From positions 17,424-68,778 of the forward strand of contig JAJVHS010000077.1 of assembly GCA_022072615.1 (NCBI GenBank): a stretch of 51,355 nt of DNA, read 5' to 3'. Each line of letters starts with the position of its first letter. The stretch's first letter is position 1. Position numbers and translations under genes: made by a program. Source of the DNA: Phycisphaerales bacterium. GTDB taxonomy: Bacteria > Planctomycetota > Phycisphaerae > Phycisphaerales > UBA1924. The notes beneath the pieces were generated by a model that did not search any database, was not told the DNA's origin, and worked only from the letters and a program-made list of their open reading frames with translations. Shown here piece after piece: positions 41,355 to 49,386 of this stretch.

Positions 41355-42386
41355 TTACGGCCGGATGACCTCGCTCACCGATCGGCGCGGCGTCGGCCGG
41401 ACTTCTCCGCCAAAGCCCATGCGCATGATCACCTGCGCGTGCCCCGTCCGGCCGATCACGGCCGTGACCTTCGGGCGAAGCGCGTCCACCTGGAGCGGCT
41501 GGTTGAAATACGAGCACGAAAGTCCTCCCGCCGCCGCCTGAAGGAGGATGTGCTGCAGCGCTCGACCCGCGTGCAGCCAGCTCCGCGGAGAATCCTCGGC
41601 CGTGCCGAGCACGAGCAGCGCGGGCGAGTGCTCGGCGGCGTCCAGGTCCCTGGTCGCCACGCGCTCGGCCAGGTCGAACGTCCGGATCACGAACGGGTCG
41701 AGCAGGGACTGCACGTCGCCGTGCCCGAACGCGTACCCGGGCATGCCGTCATGGCTGTCGGACCGGTTGGAGTGGACCCACCCCGCCAGCTCCCGCCGGA
41801 ACCGCACGTCGTGCCATTGGAACCTGTCACCCTCGGCGATCAGCTCGGCGAGCGCGTGACGCATCTGGCGCCCGCGCACGACGTGCAGCCACGCGCCGTC
41901 CGCCCGGGCGATCTGCTCGAGCTTCTCGAGGAACGCTGCGTCCGGCGCGCGGGTCTCGAACTTGAGGCGGTTCGTTCGCCGCTTGGGAATGGCCTCGAAG
42001 AGGCTGTTGCATTCGTGATCGGCGTTCCTGCGGTCGCCGATCCCGATCGCGGCGAGCAGATCGGGCTGCGCCGCGTCCGGCAGCAGCTCGCCGACCGCCG
42101 CGTTGCCGAAGTGGCGGATCGCCAGGCACAGGTTGAAGATCGCGCACCCGCAGCCGATCGTGGCTTCCCGGTCGTGCGGATCGCAGAACTTGAGCACGCG
42201 CGTGCGGTCGATATGCACGCCGATGCGTTCCTTGAGTGCTCGGAAATACCACGGTTGCGCGTTATGCGGTGAGGGGGCCAGAATGGCGTACCCCACCAGG
42301 AAACGCATCTGCTCGAGAAACCCTACGTCACGTCCGGGGTGTCCCGACCCGCACACCAGCCACGGTTCGAAAGCGACAGCGTTCAT
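41355..42386 (-). CDS. Acg-type nitroreductase-family flavoprotein
   Basis: The 343-residue protein has the early motif LVGYAILAPSPHNAQPWYFR, the FMN-binding nitroreductase signature, and FEAIPKRRTNRLKFETRA. Toward the C terminus it has GRALQHILLQAAAGGLSCSY and VIMRMGFGG, close to Acg-like (two fused half-nitroreductase) proteins, which are about 330 residues. Enzymatic activity of Acg proteins is uncertain; some only sequester FMN. ATG 42386 has AAGGAAG upstream; an in-frame start 30 codons earlier is not supported. It is 108 bases downstream of the RNHCP gene on the same strand. Confidence 0.82.
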   Translation of the reverse strand: MNAVAFEPWLVCGSGHPGRDVGFLEQMRFLVGYAILAPSPHNAQPWYFRALKERIGVHIDRTRVLKFCDPHDREATIGCGCAIFNLCLAIRHFGNAAVGELLPDAAQPDLLAAIGIGDRRNADHECNSLFEAIPKRRTNRLKFETRAPDAAFLEKLEQIARADGAWLHVVRGRQMRHALAELIAEGDRFQWHDVRFRRELAGWVHSNRSDSHDGMPGYAFGHGDVQSLLDPFVIRTFDLAERVATRDLDAAEHSPALLVLGTAEDSPRSWLHAGRALQHILLQAAAGGLSCSYFNQPLQVDALRPKVTAVIGRTGHAQVIMRMGFGGEVRPTPRRSVSEVIRP

Positions 42387-42494
42387 GCCGCACTTCCTTG
42401 TTTGGCAGCCCGGTGCCCAGCTTACCGCGCGCGGACGGTCGTTCCAAGCGTCTTTTTTCGTGCTCCGGGGCCTCATTCCCCGTGAGACCGTCCC

Positions 42495-42851
42495 TTATCC
42501 GGTTCCCGGGCGGATCGAATCAAGCGGAAACGCGGGGTTGGCGATGGGCCGCAGCGCAAGGGCCAGGAGTGCACGCTCGTCGTCATCGCCCGCGATCCGG
42601 TTGGCCCGGAGAACGTTGCACGCGGTGCAGCGATGGATGATGGCCCACTCGCCCGTCGTTCGAACTTCGATGCCCACGGGCTGCATCGCTGATCGGCACG
42701 GTGACGCTCGGTCGCCGGGCTCGACATCCAGGTGCCGCGACCACAGGCAGACCGGACAGTGATTGCGGTGCGACGTGCCCCAGGATTGATCACTGACGGG
42801 CGCGCGGCACCGGCAGCACGTAAAACCACGCGAGGACATGTTGTTCGCCAT
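42495..42851 (-). CDS. RNHCP-domain zinc protein
   Basis: The 118-residue protein contains two zinc-finger-like pairs (FTCCRCRAPV, RNHCPVCLWSRHLD) followed by EPGDRASPCRSAMQP, which is the RNHCP domain signature (name from the Arg-Asn-His-Cys-Pro motif). A third Cys pair is in IHRCTACNVLRANRI. The function of RNHCP proteins is not known; they are short and stand-alone as here. The start at 42851 has no clear ribosome site; ATG 42839 (four codons in) is possible. It may share a transcript with the Acg-type gene. Confidence 0.85.
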   Translation of the reverse strand: MANNMSSRGFTCCRCRAPVSDQSWGTSHRNHCPVCLWSRHLDVEPGDRASPCRSAMQPVGIEVRTTGEWAIIHRCTACNVLRANRIAGDDDERALLALALRPIANPAFPLDSIRPGTG

Positions 42852-43155
42852 TGGAAGACAGGCTCGACGCGGGATGCGTCACCACGCACCCGCAGGGTGT
42901 TCGATGGGTGAAAGCGATCTCAGTAGGGAGCCGATAACGGCGCCGCACGCCCGCGAGGAAGGCGGGGACCCGGTGGCGATTCGGGTTCAAGGCCGGCGCG
43001 GTTGGTCAGGCAACGGGCGTCATCTGGTGGAATGATAGCACCGGGATCCCAGTGTCACTTTTCTGGAACCTTGCGTGTTCCTCCCTGTAGACTCCGGACC
43101 GGGATGCTTGATGCCGGGGGACGGCGACGCACCTGGGCACACCGTGGAGCTTCTC
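42852..43155. other. Divergent intergenic region
   Basis: About 300 bases between the RNHCP gene (minus) and the ELWxxDGT gene (plus). It must hold both promoters. A short AT-richer patch (43031-43070) and a TAGACT at 43088-43093 are the only candidates; I see no clear -35/-10 pair, repeat or RNA gene. Confidence 0.35.
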
Positions 43156-46062
43156 ATGAACCGGACTCTCGCCGACGCGATGTCTTTCGCCGCCAGGACG
43201 CTCGTTGCCCGACCGCGCACGCGCTGCGCGGCCCTCCTGATGGCTGCGGCTGGCCTCGCGCAGGCTCAATCCTTCTCCCCGTACCTGGCCGCCGACCTGA
43301 ATACCTCGCCGCTCACGTCGGCGGGCTCGCAACCGGGCGGATTGGTGGGGCAGGTCGGTTTCGCCCGGCTCGGGTCTGGCACCATGTTCTCCGCGTACGA
43401 CCGCGAGCACGGCAGCGAGCTGTGGTTCACCGACGGAACTCTGCAGGGCACGCGACTCGTCAAGGACATTCAGCCCGGCTCTCGATCCTCAAACCCCTCG
43501 TGGATGGCGACCCTGGGCAGCCGAGTCGTCTTCGCGGCCTACACCGATGATTCCGGGACCGAGCTGTGGATCACCGACGGCACCGAAGCGGGAACCGTGC
43601 TGATCACCGAGCTCGCGCCGGGCATCCAGAGCATCACCCCGCAGTACTGCAGGGGCGCGGGCGATCAGGTGTTCTTCGTCACCGCGTCGACCTCGCAGCT
43701 CTGGCGAACCGATGGCACCGCCGCGGGCACCGTGGCGCTCTCTCCTTCCGGCGCCAACGTCAACAACCTCCAGGTCGCCGGCGAACGAGCCTTCTTTTCC
43801 GCGTTCGAATCGTCAACGGGCATCGAGCTGTGGACCAGCGACGGCACGATCGCGGGCACCGCCCTGGTCGAAGAGATCGGCCCGGGCACGACCGGTACGG
43901 TCATCAGCAACATGTACGCGATTGATGACCGGATCGTGTTCTTCCCGTATCGGTCGGACATCGGCTATGAACCGTGGGTGAGCGACGGCACCGCGGCGGG
44001 CACGTTCCTGCTCCGGGACATCGAGGAAGGCCCCTACTCGTCGTATGTCGACGAGGCCGTGGCGTTCGACGGCAAGGTGTACTTCGCGTACGACCAAACC
44101 GGGTACGGCTACGAACTGTGGCGGACCGACGGCACGATCGAGGGCACGACCATCGCGGCCGATGTCAGCCCGGGCGCGGATTCGAGCTACCCGTCGCGGC
44201 TCGTCGCGACCGACGGGGGGCTGGTGTTTCTTGCGGACGTGTACCCGGCCGGTCGCAATCTCTACAGCCTCACGCCATCAGGAGTCGTCAAGCTCACCTC
44301 CTACGACCTCAGCGACAACTTCTACGTGTACGAAGCGGTCAGCGCCGCCGGACGGGCCTACATGCTCTCGGCCGACCCGTCGACGTACCCGGACTACCAG
44401 TTGTGGAGCACCGACGGGACGGTCGCGGGGACGCACATCCTCGCCGGCGACACCAGCTACGTGAATCTGGTCGCCTCGCCCGTCAACGCCGGCGTGTTCC
44501 TCAACGTCGATGACGGTTCGATCGGCCCCGAGCCCTGGTTCACCACGGGCGAGCCCGGCACACTCAGCCTGCTCAAGGACATCAACGCCGGTGTCGGGGA
44601 TTCATTCCCGCGCCAGTTCATCGGGTCGGCGGGGAGCCTGGTGTTCACCGCCGACGACAGCGCCCACGGCCGCGAACTGTGGCGGATCAACCCCGATGGA
44701 TCGACGGCCCTGATCGAAGATCTCAACCCCGGTCCAGGTTCTACGTCGGTCCTCGCCACCCAGCCGCTCAACGACCAGGCCGTCATGTGGATCCAGACCG
44801 GGGCGGTCGGGGCCGAGCCGTGGATCACCGATGCAACCCCGAGCGGGACGCACCTGATCGCCGACGTCCGCCCGGGCACCGCCGGGTCGTACTCATACCC
44901 GACCTCCAACACCCTGCCGACCACCATTTCAGGCTCGGATCGCCTGTACTACTCGACGCCCGCGTCATCGTCATCGTCGGCGAACGAGCTCGCCGTGACC
45001 GACGGCACCGCCTCGGGCACGATTGTGCTCGATATCAACACCAAGCCGAATTCCGGGTCTCTGGGCGGCGGCATCAACGGCGCCATGATCTCGCGCGTCC
45101 TGCTCTTTGCGGCCGACAACGGCGTGAACGGCCCGGAACTGTGGCGGACCGACGGCAGCGTCGCGGGCACGTGGATGATCAAGGAGTTCATCTCCGGCGC
45201 GGCCGGCGGCTTGTCGCTCACCGATAACCGATTCATCGCCTTGGGCAACAAGGTGCTGCTGGGAGCGACCGACAATATCATCGGATCCGAGCTGTGGATC
45301 AGCGACGGGACCCCCGGAGGCACCACGATCGTCAAGGACATCCGCCCGGGCAGTTCCGGCTCGCAGCCCAATCCCATCGCCGTGGTCGGAAACAAGGCGA
45401 TCCTGCTCGCGACCACAACCACCGAAGGCCGCGAGCTGTGGGTGACCGACGGCACCGCGCCGGGCACGGCGCTCCTGAAAGACACCAATCCCGGCGCGGG
45501 CTCGTCCAGCATCCTCTCGCGACCGCTGGTCACCGGCGGCAAGGCGTTCTTCCTTGCGTCCACTCCAGCCAACGGCCGCGAGCTGTGGGTTTCCGACGCC
45601 ACCCCCGCCGGCACGTTCATGGTTCTCGACATCCGGCCCGGTCCGATCAGCAGTACCTTCGGGCTCTCTCCGCTCCTGGCCGCCGCCGGCGGACGCGTCT
45701 TCTTCCAGGCCGATGACGGCGTTCACGGTGTCGAACTGTGGGTCAGTGACGGAACCCCGGAAGGGACATCCATGGTCGGGGACCTGTGGCCGGGCCTCCC
45801 GAGCTCGTACCCCTCGGCAGCGGGGGTGTACGGATCGACCCTCTACTTCGATGCCTACCGGCCGCAGGAAGGCAAGGAGCTGTGGGCGCTCAAGGTGTGC
45901 CCCGCGGACTTTGACAATTCAGGCTTCGTCGACCGGGACGATTTCGACGCCTTCGTGGAGGCCTTCGTCGCCGGCGATGATGCCGCCGACTTCGACGGCT
46001 CGGGCTTTGTTGACGAGTCCGACTACGCGGCCTTCGTCCGCGACTTCGAAGCCGGCTGCTGA
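43156..46062 (+). CDS. ELWxxDGT-repeat beta-propeller protein with dockerin-like tail
   Basis: The 968-residue secreted protein has a signal region (CAALLMAAAGLAQAQ) and about 16 ELW-type repeats spaced every 45-60 residues: ELWFTDGTLQGT, ELWITDGTEAGT, QLWRTDGTAAGT, ELWTSDGTIAGT, EPWVSDGTAAGT and others. These repeats form beta-propeller blades. At the C terminus are two EF-hand-like repeats (FDNSGFVDRDDFDAFVEAF, FDGSGFVDESDYAAFVRDFE) ending AGC. The same tail is on the SGNH hydrolase. GGAG at 43146-43149 precedes ATG 43156. Probably a surface or extracellular protein; ligand unknown. Confidence 0.9.
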   Translation: MNRTLADAMSFAARTLVARPRTRCAALLMAAAGLAQAQSFSPYLAADLNTSPLTSAGSQPGGLVGQVGFARLGSGTMFSAYDREHGSELWFTDGTLQGTRLVKDIQPGSRSSNPSWMATLGSRVVFAAYTDDSGTELWITDGTEAGTVLITELAPGIQSITPQYCRGAGDQVFFVTASTSQLWRTDGTAAGTVALSPSGANVNNLQVAGERAFFSAFESSTGIELWTSDGTIAGTALVEEIGPGTTGTVISNMYAIDDRIVFFPYRSDIGYEPWVSDGTAAGTFLLRDIEEGPYSSYVDEAVAFDGKVYFAYDQTGYGYELWRTDGTIEGTTIAADVSPGADSSYPSRLVATDGGLVFLADVYPAGRNLYSLTPSGVVKLTSYDLSDNFYVYEAVSAAGRAYMLSADPSTYPDYQLWSTDGTVAGTHILAGDTSYVNLVASPVNAGVFLNVDDGSIGPEPWFTTGEPGTLSLLKDINAGVGDSFPRQFIGSAGSLVFTADDSAHGRELWRINPDGSTALIEDLNPGPGSTSVLATQPLNDQAVMWIQTGAVGAEPWITDATPSGTHLIADVRPGTAGSYSYPTSNTLPTTISGSDRLYYSTPASSSSSANELAVTDGTASGTIVLDINTKPNSGSLGGGINGAMISRVLLFAADNGVNGPELWRTDGSVAGTWMIKEFISGAAGGLSLTDNRFIALGNKVLLGATDNIIGSELWISDGTPGGTTIVKDIRPGSSGSQPNPIAVVGNKAILLATTTTEGRELWVTDGTAPGTALLKDTNPGAGSSSILSRPLVTGGKAFFLASTPANGRELWVSDATPAGTFMVLDIRPGPISSTFGLSPLLAAAGGRVFFQADDGVHGVELWVSDGTPEGTSMVGDLWPGLPSSYPSAAGVYGSTLYFDAYRPQEGKELWALKVCPADFDNSGFVDRDDFDAFVEAFVAGDDAADFDGSGFVDESDYAAFVRDFEAGC

Positions 46063-46115
46063 GAGCACCGCCGTGTTTGGCGGTCGGGCCGGGCATCTGC
46101 CGATGACCTCGGTCG

Positions 46116-47144
46116 ATGCCCGACCCGGTCACATCGACACCCCGCGCGCGGTCCTGGACCGGGACACTGGTTCAGGTGGTCGGGTTGTGCGTCGGCCTCG
46201 GGCTGCTGGCCTGGTGCGTCAGTATGGCGCTCAAGCCCGAGAACCGTGACCAGCTCCGGCATCTCGCCGACGCCCGTCCATCCGCGATCGCCGGTCTTCT
46301 CGCGCTGTCATTCGCGAGCCTGCTCGCCAACGGTGGCGTCTTCTGGAGCCTGATTCGCCCGATCCGCACGCTGGACGACCGCAGGGGCGTGCCTTTCTGG
46401 CGGATGCAGGCGGCCAACGCCGTGGCGACCTGCCTGGCGTACGTCCCGTTCAAGCTGAGCATCCTGTTTCGCGTGCTGGTGCACAGAACCCAGGACCGGA
46501 TTCCCGTCGGCACCATCGCGGCGTGGATCGCCGCCGCCGCCGCCTCGCTCGTGGTGGTGTGCGGGCCGGTGCTGGGCCTGGCGCTGATCGGGTTTGCTCG
46601 TGAAAGACTGCTGATCGCGGCGGGAGCAAGCGCGCTGGCGGCGGCGACGCTTGGCTGGTGGCTCGCTCGGCTCTTCGCGGGTCCCGGAGGGCTCGCCGCC
46701 ATCCGTCGGGGGGCCGACGTCCTCTGGCCCGGCGTCCTGGGCAGGCTTTCACGCTCGGCGATGGTCCAGCATCTGCACGCCGGGTTCGACATCGCGGGCA
46801 CCGCACAAGCATGGTTCGGCGCGGTTGCCTTCAGGGCGCTGGATCTGTTCGTCCAGGCCCTCCGTTTCTGGACGGCCGCTCACATCCTCGGGCTGGAGAT
46901 CGACCTGGGCTCGGCGATCCTGCTCGGCGCGGTGTACTACACCCTGGGCGCCGCGAGCCCTTCGGGCGCCCTGGGAGTTCGGGAGGGCGGCGCGACGCTG
47001 GTGGCCAAACTGATGCAGCTTTCGGGCGGCGATACGCACGCCTCGGTCACGCTGCTGGTCACGGCGTCGGATGCGGTCCCGACCGTCCTTTCCGCGATTG
47101 CCGGTGCTCTGTACATCCGACCGTGGCGGCTCAGGCGGACCTGA
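46116..47144 (+). CDS. Lysylphosphatidylglycerol-synthase-TM / UPF0104 family membrane protein
   Basis: The 342-residue polytopic protein has about seven hydrophobic segments (for example LVQVVGLCVGLGLLAWCVSM, AIAGLLALSFASLLANGGVF, WIAAAAASLVVVCGPVLGLA, LLIAAGASALAAATLGWWLA). The C-terminal ASPSGALGVREGGATLVAKL is the conserved region of this family (G-x-x-G-x-R-E-G). Members include the flippase half of MprF and many uncharacterised glycolipid/lipid transporters. ATG 46116 is 53 bases after the propeller gene. No catalytic lysyl-transferase domain is present. Confidence 0.82.
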   Translation: MPDPVTSTPRARSWTGTLVQVVGLCVGLGLLAWCVSMALKPENRDQLRHLADARPSAIAGLLALSFASLLANGGVFWSLIRPIRTLDDRRGVPFWRMQAANAVATCLAYVPFKLSILFRVLVHRTQDRIPVGTIAAWIAAAAASLVVVCGPVLGLALIGFARERLLIAAGASALAAATLGWWLARLFAGPGGLAAIRRGADVLWPGVLGRLSRSAMVQHLHAGFDIAGTAQAWFGAVAFRALDLFVQALRFWTAAHILGLEIDLGSAILLGAVYYTLGAASPSGALGVREGGATLVAKLMQLSGGDTHASVTLLVTASDAVPTVLSAIAGALYIRPWRLRRT

Positions 47145-47291
47145 AAAAGCCCGGTGCACCAAGGGTTGTCAGGAGGCGAGCCGAGGGGTGCCGCGCACTT
47201 CTTGCGCGGAGCGGTGGCGGCCATCGCGACCCGCCGCCCTGGCAATGTGGTGATGATGTTTCGATTCCCGATGACCGATAACTGGGGTGCC

Positions 47292-49004
47292 ATGGCGACC
47301 AGACACGACGGCGGGGCGGCCCATTCGAAGATCCTCAGCCTTGCGGAGCTGAAAGAAGCCCGGGTGGCGGCCCGGGCCGCCGGTCGGCGGGTGGTGCAGT
47401 GCCACGGCTGTTTCGACATCGTTCACCCCGGGCACATCCGCCACCTCCGACAGGCCAAATCGCTGGGCGACATCCTGCTGGTCTCGATCACCGGCGACTC
47501 GCAGATCAACAAGGGAAAGGGCCGGCCGCTCATCCCCGAGGAACTCCGAGCCGAGAACCTCGCCGCCATCGATTTCGTCGACTGGGTGTACATCGATCCC
47601 AACAAGACCGCGACCGCCCTCCTGGGCGAAGTCGCCCCGGATGTGTACGTCAAGGGACGCGAATACGAGCACAACCGCGACCCGCGCTTCCTGGCGGAAC
47701 GCGACGCGGTCGAACGAGCGGGCGGCCGCGTGGTCTTCTCCTCAGGCGATATCGTCTTCAGCTCGACCGCGCTTATCGCCGCCATGGAGCAGTCGGTCGA
47801 CCCGTTCCAGAAGCGCCTGGGCGCCCTGTGCCAGGAACCCGAGCTCGCCGCCCCCGAGCTCGCGAGCTTGATCTCACGCTTCCGCGGAAAGCGAGTGGTC
47901 GTCGCCGGCGAGGTGATCCTCGACACGTACGTGCTGTGCGACCGTCCGGAAGTCGCGGGGGAGAGCCCGATCATGACGCTGCGGCCGGTCGAACGCCGCC
48001 AGTACGACGGCGGCGCCGCGGTGATCGCTCGGCACCTGGCCGCGATGGGCGCTCGGCCCGTTCTCGTCACCGCCCTGCCCGACGACGCCGAGGCCTACGC
48101 GCTGCGCCAGCGCCTCCTGGTCGAGGGCGTCGAGGTGCGGCACGTCACCACGAGCACCCCGATCCCCGAGAAGCAGCGTTTTCTCGTGGGTTCGCAGAAA
48201 GTGATGAAGCTCGACCTCGTGCAGCCCATGGTGCTCGACGCGGCGCAGCAGCGCCGGCTGATCGAGCTCGCGATCGAGTCCGCGGCGGAGAGCGGGTCGC
48301 TGCTGGGCCACGGCGCGCACGCCGCGATCATCGCCGACTTCGGCCTGGGCATGCTCTCCTCGGTCACCATCCACGGGCTGTGTACGTCGCTGCGCCCGCT
48401 GGTCGATGTGCTCGCCGGCGATGTGAGCGGAAGGCGATCGAGCCTCCACGCCATGCACGGGATGGACCTGATCACGCCGAGCGAGAACGAGCTGCGCGAG
48501 TCGATGCGGCTCTACGGCGAAGGCTTACCGCTGGTCGTGTGGCGGATGCTCGAACAGTCGCGCATCAAGGGCGCGATCGTCACCATGGGACCGGACGGAC
48601 TGATCGGATTCTCGCGCCTTCCCGGCGTCCCGGTCGGGTCCGCGACCGCGGCAGAGGACGCGGCGGCGGATTCACCGATATTCCACACCAAGCTCCGCGG
48701 CGAGCACGTCCCCGCGCTGTGCCCGATGGGCATCGATCCGCTCGGCTGCGGCGACTCGCTGCTGGCCGCGGCGACGCTCACGCTCACGAGCGGTGGTTCG
48801 CTGCTCGCCGCGTCGTTCCTGGGCGCGTGCGCCGCGGCGGCGCAGGTCCAGCGACTCGGCAACGTCGCCATCTCATCGGCGGACCTGCGGCAGATGGTCT
48901 CGCGCGTCCATGCTTCGCACATGACGTACGCGAGCACGGACGTGATCGCCGCCTGCGGACCGTCCGGACGCGGGTCGCTCGATGTCGAGAAGGCCATCGC
49001 CTAA
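47292..49004 (+). CDS. HldE-like bifunctional protein, nucleotidyltransferase first then PfkB kinase
   Basis: Residues 20-160 form a cytidylyl/adenylyltransferase (VVQCHGCFDIVHPGHIRHLR, with H45-P-G-H48; then SITGDSQINKGKGRPLI, DWVYIDPNKTATALLGEVAP, DVYVKGREYE). Residues about 195-560 form a ribokinase (PfkB) domain: VVAGEVILDTYVLCDRPEV, YDGGAAVIARHLAAMGARPV, AAIIADFGLGML, and the catalytic Asp488 in DPLGCGDSLLAAATL. This is the pair that makes ADP-heptose in HldE, but E. coli HldE has the kinase first. The start is uncertain: ATG 47292 (570 residues) begins near the domain; in-frame ATGs lie at 47253, 47256 and 47271. Confidence 0.82.
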   Translation: MATRHDGGAAHSKILSLAELKEARVAARAAGRRVVQCHGCFDIVHPGHIRHLRQAKSLGDILLVSITGDSQINKGKGRPLIPEELRAENLAAIDFVDWVYIDPNKTATALLGEVAPDVYVKGREYEHNRDPRFLAERDAVERAGGRVVFSSGDIVFSSTALIAAMEQSVDPFQKRLGALCQEPELAAPELASLISRFRGKRVVVAGEVILDTYVLCDRPEVAGESPIMTLRPVERRQYDGGAAVIARHLAAMGARPVLVTALPDDAEAYALRQRLLVEGVEVRHVTTSTPIPEKQRFLVGSQKVMKLDLVQPMVLDAAQQRRLIELAIESAAESGSLLGHGAHAAIIADFGLGMLSSVTIHGLCTSLRPLVDVLAGDVSGRRSSLHAMHGMDLITPSENELRESMRLYGEGLPLVVWRMLEQSRIKGAIVTMGPDGLIGFSRLPGVPVGSATAAEDAAADSPIFHTKLRGEHVPALCPMGIDPLGCGDSLLAAATLTLTSGGSLLAASFLGACAAAAQVQRLGNVAISSADLRQMVSRVHASHMTYASTDVIAACGPSGRGSLDVEKAIA

Positions 49005-49386
49005 GTGACAGCCGGTCGCGGTGCCCCCTCCGCCGCCACCCCTCGGGAGGATCTCCAGGCACACTCAAGAGCGGTCCTCGGCAACGCCGTGAACGGCCGA
49101 TTCTTCCCTGCCGCTACGCAATAATGACATAAGTTCTGATGTGAAGCAGGGATAACCGGTGAAAAGGGGAAGATTGCCGGCGACCGAACTTCATCATGAA
49201 GCAGAATTCTTATGATTAACTCGTGTGGATACGAGGGTCACCCCATTGCGTGTCAGTTCATCACGAGTTAATGTACGGGCGCAACGGAGTTGCGGCGGCC
49301 GTTCAAAGTGCCGATGAACTGCATGAAGCAACACGCGTCAGCGGCCGCGCAAGCGGGGCCGCGCCACTCGAGGGGGACTGGAAGTG
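49005..49386. other. Intergenic region with an AT-rich patch
   Basis: About 380 bases without a supported gene. The stretch 49115-49275 is clearly AT-richer than the surroundings. It contains a CTTCAT-c-ATGAAG palindrome near 49189-49196 and the long inverted repeat at 49215-49272. It probably carries the promoter of the following secreted-protein gene. Confidence 0.5.
49215..49272. repeat. 11-bp perfect inverted repeat with 36-base spacer
   Basis: ATTAACTCGTG (49215-49225) and CACGAGTTAAT (49262-49272) are exact reverse complements. This could be a pair of operator half-sites, a structured leader, or the ends of a small element. No target duplication is visible. Confidence 0.6.

Noticed and set aside
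42980..43020. tRNA-like GGTTCAA stretch upstream of the ELWxxDGT gene
   Set aside because: No cloverleaf could be assembled around it: no acceptor stem or anticodon arm.
46067..46084. Small ACCGCC/GGCGGT hairpin after the ELWxxDGT gene
   Set aside because: Six-base stem with no T-tract; not distinguishable from chance in this GC-rich sequence.
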